Shown: positions 45,376-56,630 of the stretch, in pieces
How the letters are laid out: each line of letters opens with the position of its first letter
Position numbering within the stretch: the first letter of the stretch is position 1
NCBI GenBank assembly: GCA_028455995.1
Contig: JABELC010000003.1
Location: forward strand, 682,001-746,000
DNA from: Scleromitrula shiraiana
Taxonomy: Eukaryota; Ascomycota; Leotiomycetes; Helotiales; Sclerotiniaceae
Length of the DNA stretch: 64,000 bases
Direction of reading: 5' to 3'
Translations under genes and position numbers: made by a program
Notes under the pieces: generated by a model
Seen by the model: the letters and a program-made list of their open reading frames with translations, nothing else
Databases searched by the model: none
What the model was told of the DNA's origin: nothing

Positions 45376-46285
45376 TGAGGATAAAATAGAGAAACGGAAG
45401 AAAAAAGAATAATAATAATAATAATAATAATAATATACATTTTAGTGGGTGGGAGAGTATAGATCAACATGTGGAATTTTCGGCTAGTGAGAGACTTAAG
45501 ATGGAGATGGAGATAGATGTGGATGGATATAGATGGGGAAAAAGAAAGGGAGAGGGAGGGGGAGAGAGAGGGGGTTTGTGGGAAAGGGTGGGGTGGGGTG
45601 AGGTGAGATATTTGAGGAGGGTGATTTGAGCAGGGTGGTGTGGTTTCATTGTTAAAAGTCATTCTCATTCTGGGAAACTCTTGCAGAACCGGGTATTTGG
45701 CTGGTGGAAAGCGAGAAGAGTTTGTTTGCGTATAGAAGTAGAGGTGTAGAGAATGATGGGTGCAAACTGAATATTCACTCAAAATAGATTGCTAGAGTTG
45801 ATGTAGTTATGACGTTGATGAAACTATTTTACTTTATTACAGAGACCAAAGCAATCTTGTAGGAACTTTTGAATGTAGTAAGGGCGCTGTTCTCGAAGAT
45901 TCGTAACGCGGATAGCTGAAGATATCATACAAAGGGTAACATTGAGATTTGCGGTCAGTTCTTTAAGCTGCTATTGAGACATTTGTCAAATTTGACTTTG
46001 GAGATCGAGGCATTGCATTCTCTAAGTAGTGATCAATTAAATAGAGACCTGTAAAGGATTGAATATGTCTGAATAAAAGAAGGAGGTCATATACGTCAAA
46101 TAACATCGTTTGAGACTAGTAATGCTTCTCGAGACATCCACCGCTCAAACGAAGAGCTTTATGAGTCCTTCCACCGATAAAATCAGGCTAACCTAATAGT
46201 CAAAACCTAAAGGGAGAAATGTAGAGAGAGAAGGCAAAGAAAGCTTCGTAAGTCTGCATCTGCATCAAGCCAAACTTGCACAGTG

Positions 46286-46306
46286 CACGTGTAACCTAAT
46301 CACGTG
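46286..46306. promoter_or_regulatory. Paired CACGTG (E-box / Cbf1-type) sites
   Basis: Two CACGTG palindromes at 46286-46291 and 46301-46306 are spaced 15 bp centre to centre, about 90-110 bp upstream of the NAT9-like ATG. The second lies in the full palindrome TCACGTGA. Such sites bind bHLH factors (Cbf1, Pho4 or SREBP type). Which factor acts here is unknown. Confidence 0.5.
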
Positions 46307-46393
46307 AGTATATCCTAAGCTGAAAAATTCCTCCTCAGTCTATCATCTAGGAATCTTATTTTCCACACGCACTCTACATTCTCATAATAAACG

Positions 46394-47243
46394 ATGCTAC
46401 TCAATCAATCTACAGGTGCGTCAAAACAGAATGAGCTGCAGCATTTAAACTAATTGAATGTGCAGCGATTTCTACATCCAAGGTTCTTCTTGTTCCTTAT
46501 GAGCAGTCACATGTACTTACATATCATGAGTGGATGAAAGATGAAGTGAGTACTTCTATTACTCCAATCATACATATTGTACTTAGCTACTCGTGTATGT
46601 AATACATCAGAGTATAAATAACGAGAGAAAAAACTAGGAAATCCAAACCCTAACCGCATCCGAACCACTTAGTCTAGAGGAAGAATATGCCATGCAAAGA
46701 TCCTGGCGCGCCGATCACGATAAACTTACGTTCATCATATGCACTCCTTCCTCCTCACCATCCGAAGAGATCAAAAAGGGGGTTTCGGATACGGAGAAAT
46801 GTATGATTGGGGATATTAATTTATTTCTGTCTGAGGCAGATGATGAGGATGAGGATGATGGGTGTTGTGTGGGGGAGATTGAACTCATGATTGCACCGCA
46901 GGGGATGAGAGGGAATGGGTATGGGAGGGCGGCGGTGGTGGGGTTTATGGGGTATTTGGGGAGGAATCTCGAGGGGGTTTTGAGGGAATATGAAAGTGGT
47001 AGGGGGAGTGGGGATGGGAAGATGAATGGAGGGAAATTGAAAGAGATTAAATTGAGGGTTAAGATTGGGGGGAAGAATGTTAAGAGTATTGGACTGTTTG
47101 AGAGTTTGGGGTTTAGGAGGGTGGGTGAGGGAGAGAATTATTTTGGGGAGGTGGAATTGAGGTTTGAGGGGTGGGAGGGGGAGGTGGGGAGTTTGATGGA
47201 GAGGTTTGGGGTGGATGGGTATAGGGAGGTGGAGTTTTGTTGA
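46394..47243 (+). CDS. N-acetyltransferase 9-like GNAT protein
   Basis: GNAT-fold acetyltransferase resembling NAT9, a family linked in animals to tubulin/microtubule stability. Exons 46394-46415, 46466-46545 and 46638-47243 give 235 residues (human NAT9 about 207). Key blocks: KVLLVPYEQSHVLTYHEWMK, LTASEPLSLEEEYAMQRSWR, KLTFIICT, and CMIGDINLFL followed by an acidic insert (DDEDEDDG). Next come EIELMIAPQGMRGNGYGRAA, the acetyl-CoA binding motif A (R-G-x-G-Y-G), and VKIGGKNVKSIGLFESLGF. The first exon is only 22 nt but keeps phase. The third exon is extremely G-rich on the coding strand (many GGG codons). It sits downstream of two CACGTG boxes. Confidence 0.88.
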
Positions 47244-47855
47244 TTGGGTTTATGGTTTTGATGGTGGGAATTGAGTGCTGGTCATTTTCTGTGGTTCTTA
47301 TGTTCGAATCATTCATCGAATGTGGTAGGTATGATTAAGCAAGTGCTTTCCTTCTTGGGTGGTATTTCTTGTGGAAAATCTAGATGACTTCATGAGGTAA
47401 TCTTTCACCCTGAAGAATAAGAGAAGTTGCCTTTTATTTAACTTACATTCAATCTGTTGATTTATTCTGGGACTTCTCTTATACTGCAAGCCTCTACATC
47501 GCTGGGTCCTCATAAGATACTGGCGTAGTTATGAATGTTCATTTCAATCCAAGTCCCTACTGGAAGGAAGCTTCATGCAATGACTGGCTGTATTAACCAT
47601 AGGCAAGTGCCAACAAGTTTGAAAAGAAATGTACAAATTGAACATTTTTCTCTTTCTCTCTCTTCTTCATCAGACATTTTTTGAATCTACGACAACGTTC
47701 AAACATATTCTAAGAACATAAATAATATTATTTTCAAGTTTGCTACCAGATTATCCATTCGTTCATAATCAATTCATTCGCTTCAAACTTCAGAAAACAA
47801 AGCAATAGCAATTCAAATATCATAAAACTTTAACATTAAAATACGTTCATTCATT
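47244..47855. other. Intergenic region
   Basis: About 610 bp between two plus-strand genes. The downstream half has a CT-rich tract (47646-47672) and an A-rich leader before the RING gene ATG. No coding region is seen. Confidence 0.45.
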
Positions 47856-48741
47856 ATGGATGACAGCGTCATAAACATGTCAAACCCAGCATCCTTTCCA
47901 ACCTTACCGCATAATTCAGGAAACTCAACACCTTACTTTCCTTCTGCACTAGCTATTAAAGCTTTGGATGAACGCGCAGAGATAGTTACTGCTGCTCTAC
48001 ATCATTGGGCAGTTGAATCTCCCGATTCGAAAGAACCATGCCCTATCTGTTTAGATACATGTTTGTCTAATCCCATGTTCTGGCTTTCAGGCCCTGATCA
48101 ATAATCTAACTAACATCTCAACTTCCTAGTCAACAACAACTCTACAGTCCATCCCCCAATAGTATCATCAACTACCAATCCGCCCAAAGTGGTTGAAACT
48201 CCAGTTTGCACTCCCTGCTCCCATACATTCGGCCACATGTGTCTCGGAGCCTGGCTCGACCATAAAGATACCTGTCCACTCTGTCGCAAGCAACTAATCT
48301 ACTTCAACGAACCTGTCGTTTTACCGTCAGATCAAACCCGTTCTACCCCACTGAGACGATCAAACTCAACAGATATCATCCATTACCCAGTATCCGAGCA
48401 TCCATCATTTCCACCACGACTCAACGGACGAAATGCGAGACGAAATCCGCTGGCAGATATCCCACCATCTGTATATTGGACGTCTGAGAGTCGAAATTTA
48501 AATAATTTGCAAACTTTAGAGGTACCAAGGAATTGGTCTTCTCAATCTACCACTAGAGCGCAAAGACTCAGCGAATTGAGCTCATGGAGGAATTCTACTT
48601 TACAATCTCATTCACGTACGACTGCAACTGTACATGGTCACCCCGAGGTAACGGTCACAGATACTTATTACAGACGTCGGTATAGTGCCTCGGGGGTTAC
48701 ATATTATCAAATGAGGCCGCGAAACCAAAATTCGGTAAATG

Positions 48742-48773
<32 letters not shown>

Positions 48774-48962
48774 CATGGACAGGGACAAAATGCCATTAGA
48801 CCCTCGAGCGAATGGATGCGTTGGAGATATACACAACGTGATGAGGGTGGTAATCTGGCGGTGACTCGAGATGGACTTAGAAGAATTAGGGTTAGGGAGG
48901 AGTGCAGTGAGGCTGATTTTTCGGGGTTTGGAAGGTTGAAGGATAGTATGTGGGCTAATTGA
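47856..48962 (+). CDS. RING-finger protein, putative E3 ubiquitin ligase
   Basis: 345-residue protein with a single RING-H2-like domain, so a likely ubiquitin ligase. Exons are 47856-48060 and 48130-48962, joined through a 69-nt intron with a GTTTGT donor. The intron splits the RING right after CPICLDT. The zinc ligands are C-P-I-C, then a ~33-residue loop, then VCTPCSHTFGHMCLGAW and DTCPLCRKQ. The C-terminal half is Arg/Ser/Asn-rich and probably disordered. It carries an MGMGMGMGM run encoded by a GGGTAT repeat (about 48742-48770). No membrane segment is seen. The long loop between the first and second zinc pair is unusual and comes mostly from exon 2 (about residues 70-94). Confidence 0.85.
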
Positions 48963-49621
48963 TTTGGGCGATTATGATGGGAATGGGTTGGGGAGGATGC
49001 GGGTGAGAGGAGGAAGTTTTCAGCGCGATATAACTAGTTATATTTTGTAGCGGGAATGAGAAGTGTGGTGTCGATGTGATATCGTACTGGATATGAAACA
49101 TGTGTATTCGTACGATCAAGGCACCGAGCATCACATTTGTGAGTAGTAAGTAAAGATAGGTATCAAGATTTTGTGTTGAAGACGTCATGACTGCTTCATT
49201 ACAATGTTCAGGAACTACAACTCTACCAATGAGACAGAAGAGAAGAAATAGAAGATCAACTGTGATCAAACCTCCAAGATCATTCAATATAAAGAACTTA
49301 CTAAAGCACCTGTCTTCCTTCTTTCCTCTTTAGGATCTCAAAATCATTGCGTAGCACCTAGCATGCAACTAAAGACACTCTTTCCTCCCTCACATAACTT
49401 GATAGGATAATTCAAGTACAAAGAAAAGGAAGGAATAGGGTGAGGTTGAGTAAGTAAGTGTTTACTTAAATTCCCTCTCCTCTCTCGCTCTCATCTTCAT
49501 ATCTTACGACCTCCATTCCAAAGAACCAAACAAGCAACTTACACCTTACCTGATTTTAAACTTACTTTTATCAAATACATATCATATGCATTAGATCCCC
49601 AAACCACAAGCCCATCCAAAA
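48963..49621. other. Intergenic region
   Basis: About 660 bp with no supported gene. It ends in a strongly CT-rich stretch (49471-49500) and a leader before the ATG at 49622, consistent with a fungal promoter. Confidence 0.45.
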
Positions 49622-49973
49622 ATGTATCAATTCTTCTTCACCCACCCCCATCCCCACCCCTTCTTCCAATCCTGCACCACCCCCGAACTAATCTGGCTCA
49701 CCCTCTTCCTCACCACCGAAGCCGCAATGCTCCTCATACCACTAGTCTGCGGTATCCCACAAAAGATCCTCTTTCATGTTCGAAAGCGGAAAGATGGGAG
49801 GCTTCTTAGACGGTTGGAGATGGATCGCGTGGGGGAGGAGAAGAAAAAGAAATCATTGGTGCTGGATGGTAAAGTTGCTATAGAGGAGGTTATACGGGTT
49901 GGTGGGGAGATAAATATGGTTGTTGGAATAGCGGAGGTTCAGTGTGCAGAGGAGAAGAAGGAACTAATCATGT

Positions 49974-50053
<80 letters not shown>

Positions 50054-50392
50054 ATTGCGAAGAGGGGAATAGAGCGGATGAATAAGGAGATGAAGATGGC
50101 TCTTCAGCCATCCCGACTTAAGTGTTCAGACGACATGATCAAACTATCACCGCTTGATACAACAACAACAACAACAACAACAACAGAATCGGGCTTAGCA
50201 TTGCCGCATCTTCGTGAAAGAACAAAGAGTATGGATTATGAAAACGAGGAATTGCGACAAAAGGTTGCGGAAAACGACCTGGAGATTCAGATGGAGAAAA
50301 ATACATTACAACAAAATGATGCAGAAACAAATCTACCGAAGAAAATGGAGAAGAGAGAAAAGAAGTTTGAGAGAGACATGCAGTTTCTTTAA
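49622..50392 (+). CDS. Single-span membrane protein with long poly-Asp run
   Basis: Unrecognised 256-residue frame. After a short His/Pro-rich start (FTHPHPHPFF) there is one hydrophobic segment, ELIWLTLFLTTEAAMLLIPL, at about residues 22-44. A basic stop-transfer follows (HVRKRKDGRLLRR). A hydrophilic region leads to 26 consecutive Asp encoded by a pure GAT array (49976-50053). Next is a poly-Thr run from ACA repeats and a charged helical C-terminus (KKMEKREKKFERDMQF), likely coiled coil. The membrane segment and a promoter-like upstream region support it as a real gene. Function is unknown; homologues were not checked. Confidence 0.6.
49976..50053 (+). repeat. (GAT)26 trinucleotide array, coding
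   Basis: A pure GAT array of about 26 units, encoding poly-Asp inside the small membrane protein. It is uninterrupted and hence likely variable in length between strains. Confidence 0.92.
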
Positions 50393-52626
50393 TGGCTTAC
50401 TCTAGCATGTTTTTCGATATTTGAGATTCTGGGTTGGACGATGCCGGAAAGAAATATTTGCAAGGGAGATTTGCGAGTTTTGTGGGTGTGCTGAGGGTTG
50501 TGGTTGTCCTCGGATTTTGACGGGGGGATTTGATATGGATCATAGGGGTTATGCGAGGAGATGGTTAGGAGGGTGGATGAGGATGGATGGGGAAGGAGGT
50601 GATGTCGCATTTGGGTTGGAATCGAAGTTGAAGTTTTCCCTTTTCGATTTCATGCTTGACAAGTTCATTGCCATTGCCTCCATAGCGAAAGTAAACTCTT
50701 TAGTTCTAAACAGCAATAAATAAATCCCTTTACTTTAATTGATTTGATTTGATTTGATTTGATCTCAAGCTTCCATATCTTACATATATGTATTCCTTCT
50801 CATGATATAAAACCACTTAACAAATCCCTCTCCAAAACTCCTACAAACATCTAAAATGATATTCACCGACCAACTATCCGCATACTACTTTAAAGTTAAT
50901 TTCTCTAATTAACCATCTACTCGAGTAGAATTCTAGAATACCCCAAGCGACATCCTCATCCATCTTCTCGCCCACCCCCACCAATCCCCTATACAAACAA
51001 ACTCTCTAGCTAGTAGCTCCTTCTCAACACCACCTCCAATACACATACACACACCCTATCATCAACCCCCCCCACCATACGATAGCCAGATAGTGATTTA
51101 CCCACTGGCATATACATCTTTAATGCAAGCACGATGTTAATAAATACCCCTCTGACTCTCATTTGTTAGAAAATGGAAATGAATTTATGTAGATTGTCAC
51201 ATCGTGTCTTCTCGGTCTAGAAGTTCGGTATACTATATATATATATATACTAGTATATATAATTAGTATCGATCGATAATCAAATTATATTGAAAATCAT
51301 CACTTCGATGCCTTATCTTTCGTTCTCTTAGATATATATATTATATATTCTTGACTGGCCCCCTTTCTTTTCAGGATTCGATTATTTAACGAGTTAGATA
51401 GATAGATGGTTGAGCGAATAGGATAGGTGGACGAACTGTTTGTGGTTAATAAATAGACAGGTTGGGGGTTGGGGGTAGGAAGTTAGCTTAGAGTAAGGAA
51501 TTGGGGGTAGGGAGTAGTGGGTAGGAAGTTAGCTTAGGGTAACGAGTAGTGGGTAGGGAGTAGTGGGTAGAAAGTTAGCCTAGGGTAACGAGTTAGGGGT
51601 AGGGAGTAGAAAGAGAGATGAGTATTAGTAAAACACTACATTCTCCAGCCGAACGATTAACTAAGTTTACTAAAATTGAATCTGTTACATCAACATCAAT
51701 ATAAATCAAAGACGAGAATTCTATCGACTGGATGAATGTGCCGTTTATCGTTATAGGTGAGCTTGTTACTTTTATGTTGCGTTGGTTACATTCCGTCATA
51801 TGTCCTCATATTTTGATTCTATTTTTTTTACGATTCAATGGAATGTAACTTTGAGTTGAAGAGAGAGGAGTAGGAATAGGAATAGAACTAATAGAATTGA
51901 AATACTATTCACTCAGTACGATCGATACATTGTGTATGCGTGGAGATGATGGTATAGGAAGAAAATAAAATAGAAAAGAAGAAATTGTTCATAGATATCG
52001 AATGAGGATCATTGATTGATTGGTTGATGATAGGAAATAATAGTATACGTAACACATGTACTGCGTACGTGTATATGTGTATGTGATATACGACGAAGAG
52101 AAATATATGAAAAGGGAAGAAAATGGAAAGAAGAAAAGAAAGAGAGAAAAAGGAAAAAAACCTAACCACCAAAAGAAATCCCAAAATAAGGAGAAATGAA
52201 AAAGAAAGCCAAATGAAAAATACCCCCTAATTTTCCTTTTTGAACCAAATGAACGTCAAAATTATATGTGCAAGAATCGAAATTGTGTTTTGTTTTCCTG
52301 GTATCATGAATACATATATAACTAACGCTGGCCGCTTATAACCTCCCATATAATCAATCAATCCACCAAATCTGGGTATCTAATGATTTGTCAGTTGAAA
52401 GTTCCGTACAAGAAATGAAGAAAAAAAGAAAGAGGCTAATATAAAACTTACCTTAAAACGCCCCCAACAATATAATGCAGAAATAATGAGTTACACCTCC
52501 CAGTCCAAAAGTAAAATGCTACAATCGCGCATTGGGCGATGTATACTAGAAATTTTGTACAGAGAAATGGTCATACTGGATGTGCCATAACAGGTGAACT
52601 AGTAGGTAGCTTTTGCTTGAAAAGCC
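50393..52626. other. Long intergenic region with minisatellites
   Basis: About 2.2 kb without a supportable gene. It contains GATTT repeats (50738-50763), a TA run (about 51233-51250) and a minisatellite with ~46-bp units (51465-51610). The rest is AT-rich. Short frames at 50421-50723 and 51909-52184 (minus) lack coding character. Confidence 0.45.
51465..51610. repeat. ~46-bp minisatellite (GGGTAGGAAGTTAGCTTAGGGTAACGAG)
   Basis: Three to four diverged copies of a unit containing GGGTAG(G/A)AAGTTAGC(T/C)TAG and GGTAACGAG, each with internal GTAGTGGGTAGG sub-repeats. TTAGGG-like hexamers occur inside but not as a telomeric array. Confidence 0.8.
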
Positions 52627-54873
52627 TTATCCAGTCATTTGGACATCTTCATCTAAGCCCAGATGTTGTAGAGGACAGTCAATGGCAGAGCATATTGGAG
52701 TCTCAGCTTCAGTTTCATCATCAGAATCTTCATCTGGTTCAGACACGTTATCTTCATCTTCGTCTTCGTTCTCGCTTTCACTATTCTCAGCCTCATCCTC
52801 CGAACTGGAATCTGTGCCGGACTCCATAGGGGACGAAGGGCGTGGAATCGACTCCATATGGTATTGAATTGGAGAGTACATGTCATTCCTCAAAAATGTT
52901 GCACTATTCGCTGCTTCTTGAGTGTCTGCAGTGTTTCTCTCAGACAAGAAATCCCAATCTGCTTGCTCCAGAACACGATTGATGTTTCGACGCTGTTCAG
53001 GATCTGCTAGAGCATCCCTTAGATGCCAAATCTTGCCTCCATACTTCTCAATCCAAAATCTGCACTCTCGAATTGATAATACGCGAAGTGTTGGCCCCAT
53101 TTTTCGTGATATCCTTTCGGCAAGATCTTTATATTCGCACTCCGACTCTGTCAAATGTTTCATTCCAAGCATCTGGTGGTTATCAAGTGATCGAAGGCGA
53201 ATGTTGGATGAATCGTGAGGATCCCCACGAAGACCGTAATGCCACATCAAGCGAGGATTTAGAACCAACACCTTGATATTGTGCCATGCTCGATAGGATT
53301 TGAATCCAAATTCAATATTGGTAAGGTCGAATCGGTCGAGCCTAGCACGGCGAAGATCGTCACCCCAATATCCTCCACCATCTACCGAGAGAAAATCTGC
53401 AGGGCGAGTCCATTCCTGCCCTCGAGGAACGTTGCTATAATGATCTGCAGTGTGTTCTGAATCCAGTCGGATTTCCTTGATTGACATCCATGATCTAATA
53501 GCAATATTGATTGGGTTTTCATATTTTAATAAACGATTGTCTTCGGCTGCATTGAGAAGCTGGAAAGATTGGAGAGTAGACGAATGTGCGTTGATGAAGG
53601 AGATCATAGCTGTACTCATGTTGCGAGGATGATCAAACTCATGCTTTTCGGATTCTACCCAAGGTAAGTGCAGGTGTATTAAACGTGGCAAGTGGATCTG
53701 CTTCAGAACAGAGGTAATCAATGCCTCATCTAGAATATCGAGGTAGAATCTTGTTAGACTATTTCTGCATTTGTGGAACGACTGTCGCACAAGTTTCGCG
53801 GGACCGATGTTACTACAAGAAATTAGTATGTCTTCAATCATTCAAAAAGATTTCTAAACTGACGTGTGGGCATCATCTTCTATCACCAGTTCGCGCAAGG
53901 ATGCTGGGAATCCATAGTTGGTATCTACTACAATCGGCGAGGATTCATCAATCTCTATGGGCACAAGGCCCCTCCAAAATTTGTCCAATGTTTGTGGTCC
54001 TAAATTGTCGAAAGGCTTACCGTCGCGAGTCGCAGCGATATGTAGACTCTCGAGGTTACTCTCCCTAACCGCTGCCCCGAGGGCAGTAGATTCCATAGGT
54101 GATAATAGACCTATCTCGAATGATCGTAACTTCGATAACCCTTTAAAGTTCAAGACCAAATCCTGGAGCCAAACCCTCTTCTTGTCGTTATTCGCTTTTG
54201 AAAGCTCTTCTTCCGAAAACTTGCTACTCAGAAGTGCCTGATGATCGATCGTAGTCGTCCGCCACAGCCTCAGCTCTCGGAGTGAAGGTAATCCGATCAA
54301 CAGGTCCCAAGTTGTGCGAGTCACTTCGCCATCTATCCGAACCGTGGCCAAGTTTTGCATAGCAGGAAGTATCGTTTCATAGACATGTAAGGCTGGAAAA
54401 GTTTCCTTTACACCCGGATGTGGCATGAATCGAGCGTCGATATCCCAGACTGTTCTAAAAGAGAAATGTTTGACCAGTGGAAGACGCGAAACTACTGGAG
54501 GTATTTGCAGATCACCTGGTAACATCATACCCATTGGAAGCGATGGTTTCCTCGTCTCCTTCGCAAGTATTTCTAAAGGAACTATTGCATCGTCATATGG
54601 ATATAAAGCGTCATAAAATTGAGAGGTATTGATGGTAAGGCTCGACCACAATATACGTTCAGCGACATCATTGTATTCCCTGTTGACAAGCGCCCAGTTT
54701 TTCAAGGAACATAAATCTTCGGATTGATATATTATATTGTGAATTATCTCGGTGGGGAGGTATGGAATGGTGATAGGTTTTGCGGAACGTGGAGAGGAGG
54801 AATTCGTGATATCTGCTGTTCGCGTTAATATGACGGGTTCATCAATTTTCAAAGGCGGGAAGCAAAGATCCAT
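52627..54873 (-). CDS. F-box protein with leucine-rich-like region
   Basis: 731-residue protein of the large, diverse fungal F-box group, presumably a substrate receptor of SCF ubiquitin ligases. Two exons, 54873-53864 and 53812-52627, join across a 51-nt intron with an ACTAAT branch site. The F-box lies at about residues 36-80 (ITIPYLPTEIIHNIIYQSED, LKNWALVNREYNDVAERILW). Long leucine-rich-like repeats follow (LATVRIDG, LPSLRELRLW, LSKLRSFEIGLLSP, LPRLIHLHLPWVE). The C-terminus is strongly acidic (SESENEDEDEDN and DEDSDDETEAE) before a final LQHLGLDEDVQMTG. The target cannot be told from the sequence. A separate 93-codon frame ends 8 bp upstream of this ATG. Confidence 0.88.
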
Positions 54874-54881
54874 GGCCTTGA

Positions 54882-55163
54882 TTAATGAAGATGTAGATAG
54901 TAGTAGAAATGAAAGTAGGAGTAGGAGTAGGAGTAAAAGTAAAGAATGATATATTGCATACTGAAATGAGTAATTTTGCTGTTGTTACCCATGAGGTTGG
55001 ATTGAACATCATCGTAGAGCATATTATCACCGTCGGGCGGTAAGCAAGTGGTTAAAGTTGATGATTGCCAACTGCCATCCTTTTTATTCTTAGAAAGAAG
55101 GATCGTTTGACAGGTAGATTTCCCCGAGATTCGTTTGTTAAATTTGCCTACTTCAATATCCAT
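54882..55163 (-). other. 93-codon upstream frame of the F-box gene
   Basis: A minus-strand frame (MDIEVGKFNKRISGKSTCQT ...) ends 8 bp before the F-box ATG, in a different phase. Its first 60 codons look coding-like (TTCLPPDGDNMLYDDVQ); the end is Tyr/Ser-rich, from a TACTCC repeat. I found no splice pair joining it in phase to the F-box gene. It may be an upstream ORF, a separate small gene or chance. Confidence 0.3.
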
Positions 55164-55289
55164 TGTTAATAAAATAATTAAATATGTAAAACAAATGGTA
55201 TGGAGGAGTGATTGGCAAATTCAGAGCGCTTGAATGAATGAGGGAGGTTAAAGAGAGAGTAAGATAGAGGTAATTAAGATAGAGAGGAG

Positions 55290-55420
55290 AGGAGAGGAGG
55301 AGTAGGAGTAGGAGTAAGAGTAAGAGTAAGAGTAAGAGTAATAAGAGTAAGAGTAATAAGAGTAAGAGTAAGAAGAGTAAGAGGAGTAAGAGTAGTAAGA
55401 GTAGTAAGAGTAGTGTATAG
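55290..55420. repeat. AGAGTA / AGGAGTAAG minisatellite
   Basis: An array of GAGTAA/GAGTAG hexamers with insertions. The plus strand is purine-rich. It lies in the upstream flank of the F-box gene. Confidence 0.85.
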
Positions 55421-56157
55421 ATTCTAGTACTCTAATACTCTAGTACTCTATTATTCTAGTATTCTAGTATTCTTCTAGTACAGTAGAGTTAAAAGATGAA
55501 TAGTAAGATCAAAATAAATTATTAATAGATACACAACCTATGAATTATTATTCATTACCATTTTAAATAAATTTTAGTGAGGAGGAAACCGATCATTTTG
55601 TAAGAAAAGAGATGTATAAACCCCTCAAATTGATTGAGTCACCTCGCCTCCCTCACCACCCACTTACCTCTTTAACTACTGAGAGTACTATGTACTCCAT
55701 TTGATTCACAGCCGTGCCACTCCACCATTTTCACCACTCCACCCACTCCACCACTTCAACCACTTCAACCATTTCAACCACTTCACTGACCACCACCCAC
55801 TTGAGCCACCCACTTGAGCCACCCAATTGAGCCACCCACTTTCTAGTTTTCATCATTACCAGATTTATGACTTTTCAGTGGATAAGAGAAAAAAAAGAAA
55901 AAAGATAAAAGATAAAAGATAAAAATAATTATTAATCCTTGATTATTTGAAGGATTATGAGGCACATAGTTATTAATTACCTACCACATAAGATTTCCCT
56001 CCCCCCCCCCACGGTTCTCTAGTCGCCACGTGGCCGTCTATGGTATGGTCAATTCTACGAGTAAGAGAGAGTTAATAGAATTTATTACAGAGTATGAGAG
56101 GTACGAGTTGGCTACATAGTACTTTACTTATTATTAACAGACTACCCATAGATTGTA

Positions 56158-56210
56158 CTATACTACCGTATACTACCGTATACTACCGTATACTACCGTA
56201 TACTACCCTA
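56158..56210. repeat. TATACTACCG decamer array
   Basis: About five tandem copies of the 10-bp unit TATACTACCG, an uncommon unit length matching one helical turn. Confidence 0.85.
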
Positions 56211-56380
56211 TACCCGTATACCCAAATAAAATAATTCTTCTTCTCTTTTATCAAATTATTAGTACTTGAAGTTGAAGTACTTGATACTACCGGTACGCTT
56301 GCTTAGTATGATCGACAGTACTTATTATTTACCTTGCATTAATAATAATTAACTAAAAATCCAAGTCTCAATTAAAGTTG

Positions 56381-56413
<33 letters not shown>

Positions 56414-56561
56414 AATTGATTGATTGATTGACATTAATTTTGGATCTATCATGCATTACTTCCTACCCTATCTATCTATAACTAACTAATCCATGAATAT
56501 TTAACCATGAACAATTACTTATCTATATTCTAATTGACAATAATATCAATTCTCATCTTTC

Positions 56562-56630
56562 TCCTTCTACTCCTTCTACTCTTTCTACTCTTTCTACTCT
56601 TTCTACTCTTTCTACTCTTTCTACTCTTTC
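56562..56630. repeat. TCTACTCTT nonamer array
   Basis: About seven tandem copies of TCTACTCTT or TCTACTCCT, pure pyrimidine apart from the single A of each unit. Confidence 0.85.

Larger units (their letters stand above)
44427..46393. other. Intergenic region with a large G-rich minisatellite block
   Basis: About 2 kb with no supported gene. It contains an AAGC array (about 44571-44592), GATA/GATG runs (44810-44850), and a G-rich block at 45060-45375. An AAT array (45411-45435) follows. A minus-strand open frame at 44973-45782 is only the reverse of these repeats. The last 120 bp before 46394 carry two CACGTG boxes. Confidence 0.5.

Noticed and set aside
44973..45782. Minus-strand open frame of 269 codons
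   Set aside because: It is the reverse of the G-rich, GGAT and AAT repeat block, giving only His/Pro/Thr/Ile repeats. No leader or conserved segment is present.
50421..50723. 100-codon frame with Cys cluster (CEFCGCAEGCGC)
   Set aside because: The Cys pattern is suggestive, but the frame has no leader and lies in the 3' flank of the poly-Asp gene. No zinc-binding spacing fits.
51465..51610. TTAGGG-containing repeat as an interstitial telomere
   Set aside because: TTAGGG occurs only inside a longer ~46-bp unit, not as a tandem hexamer array.
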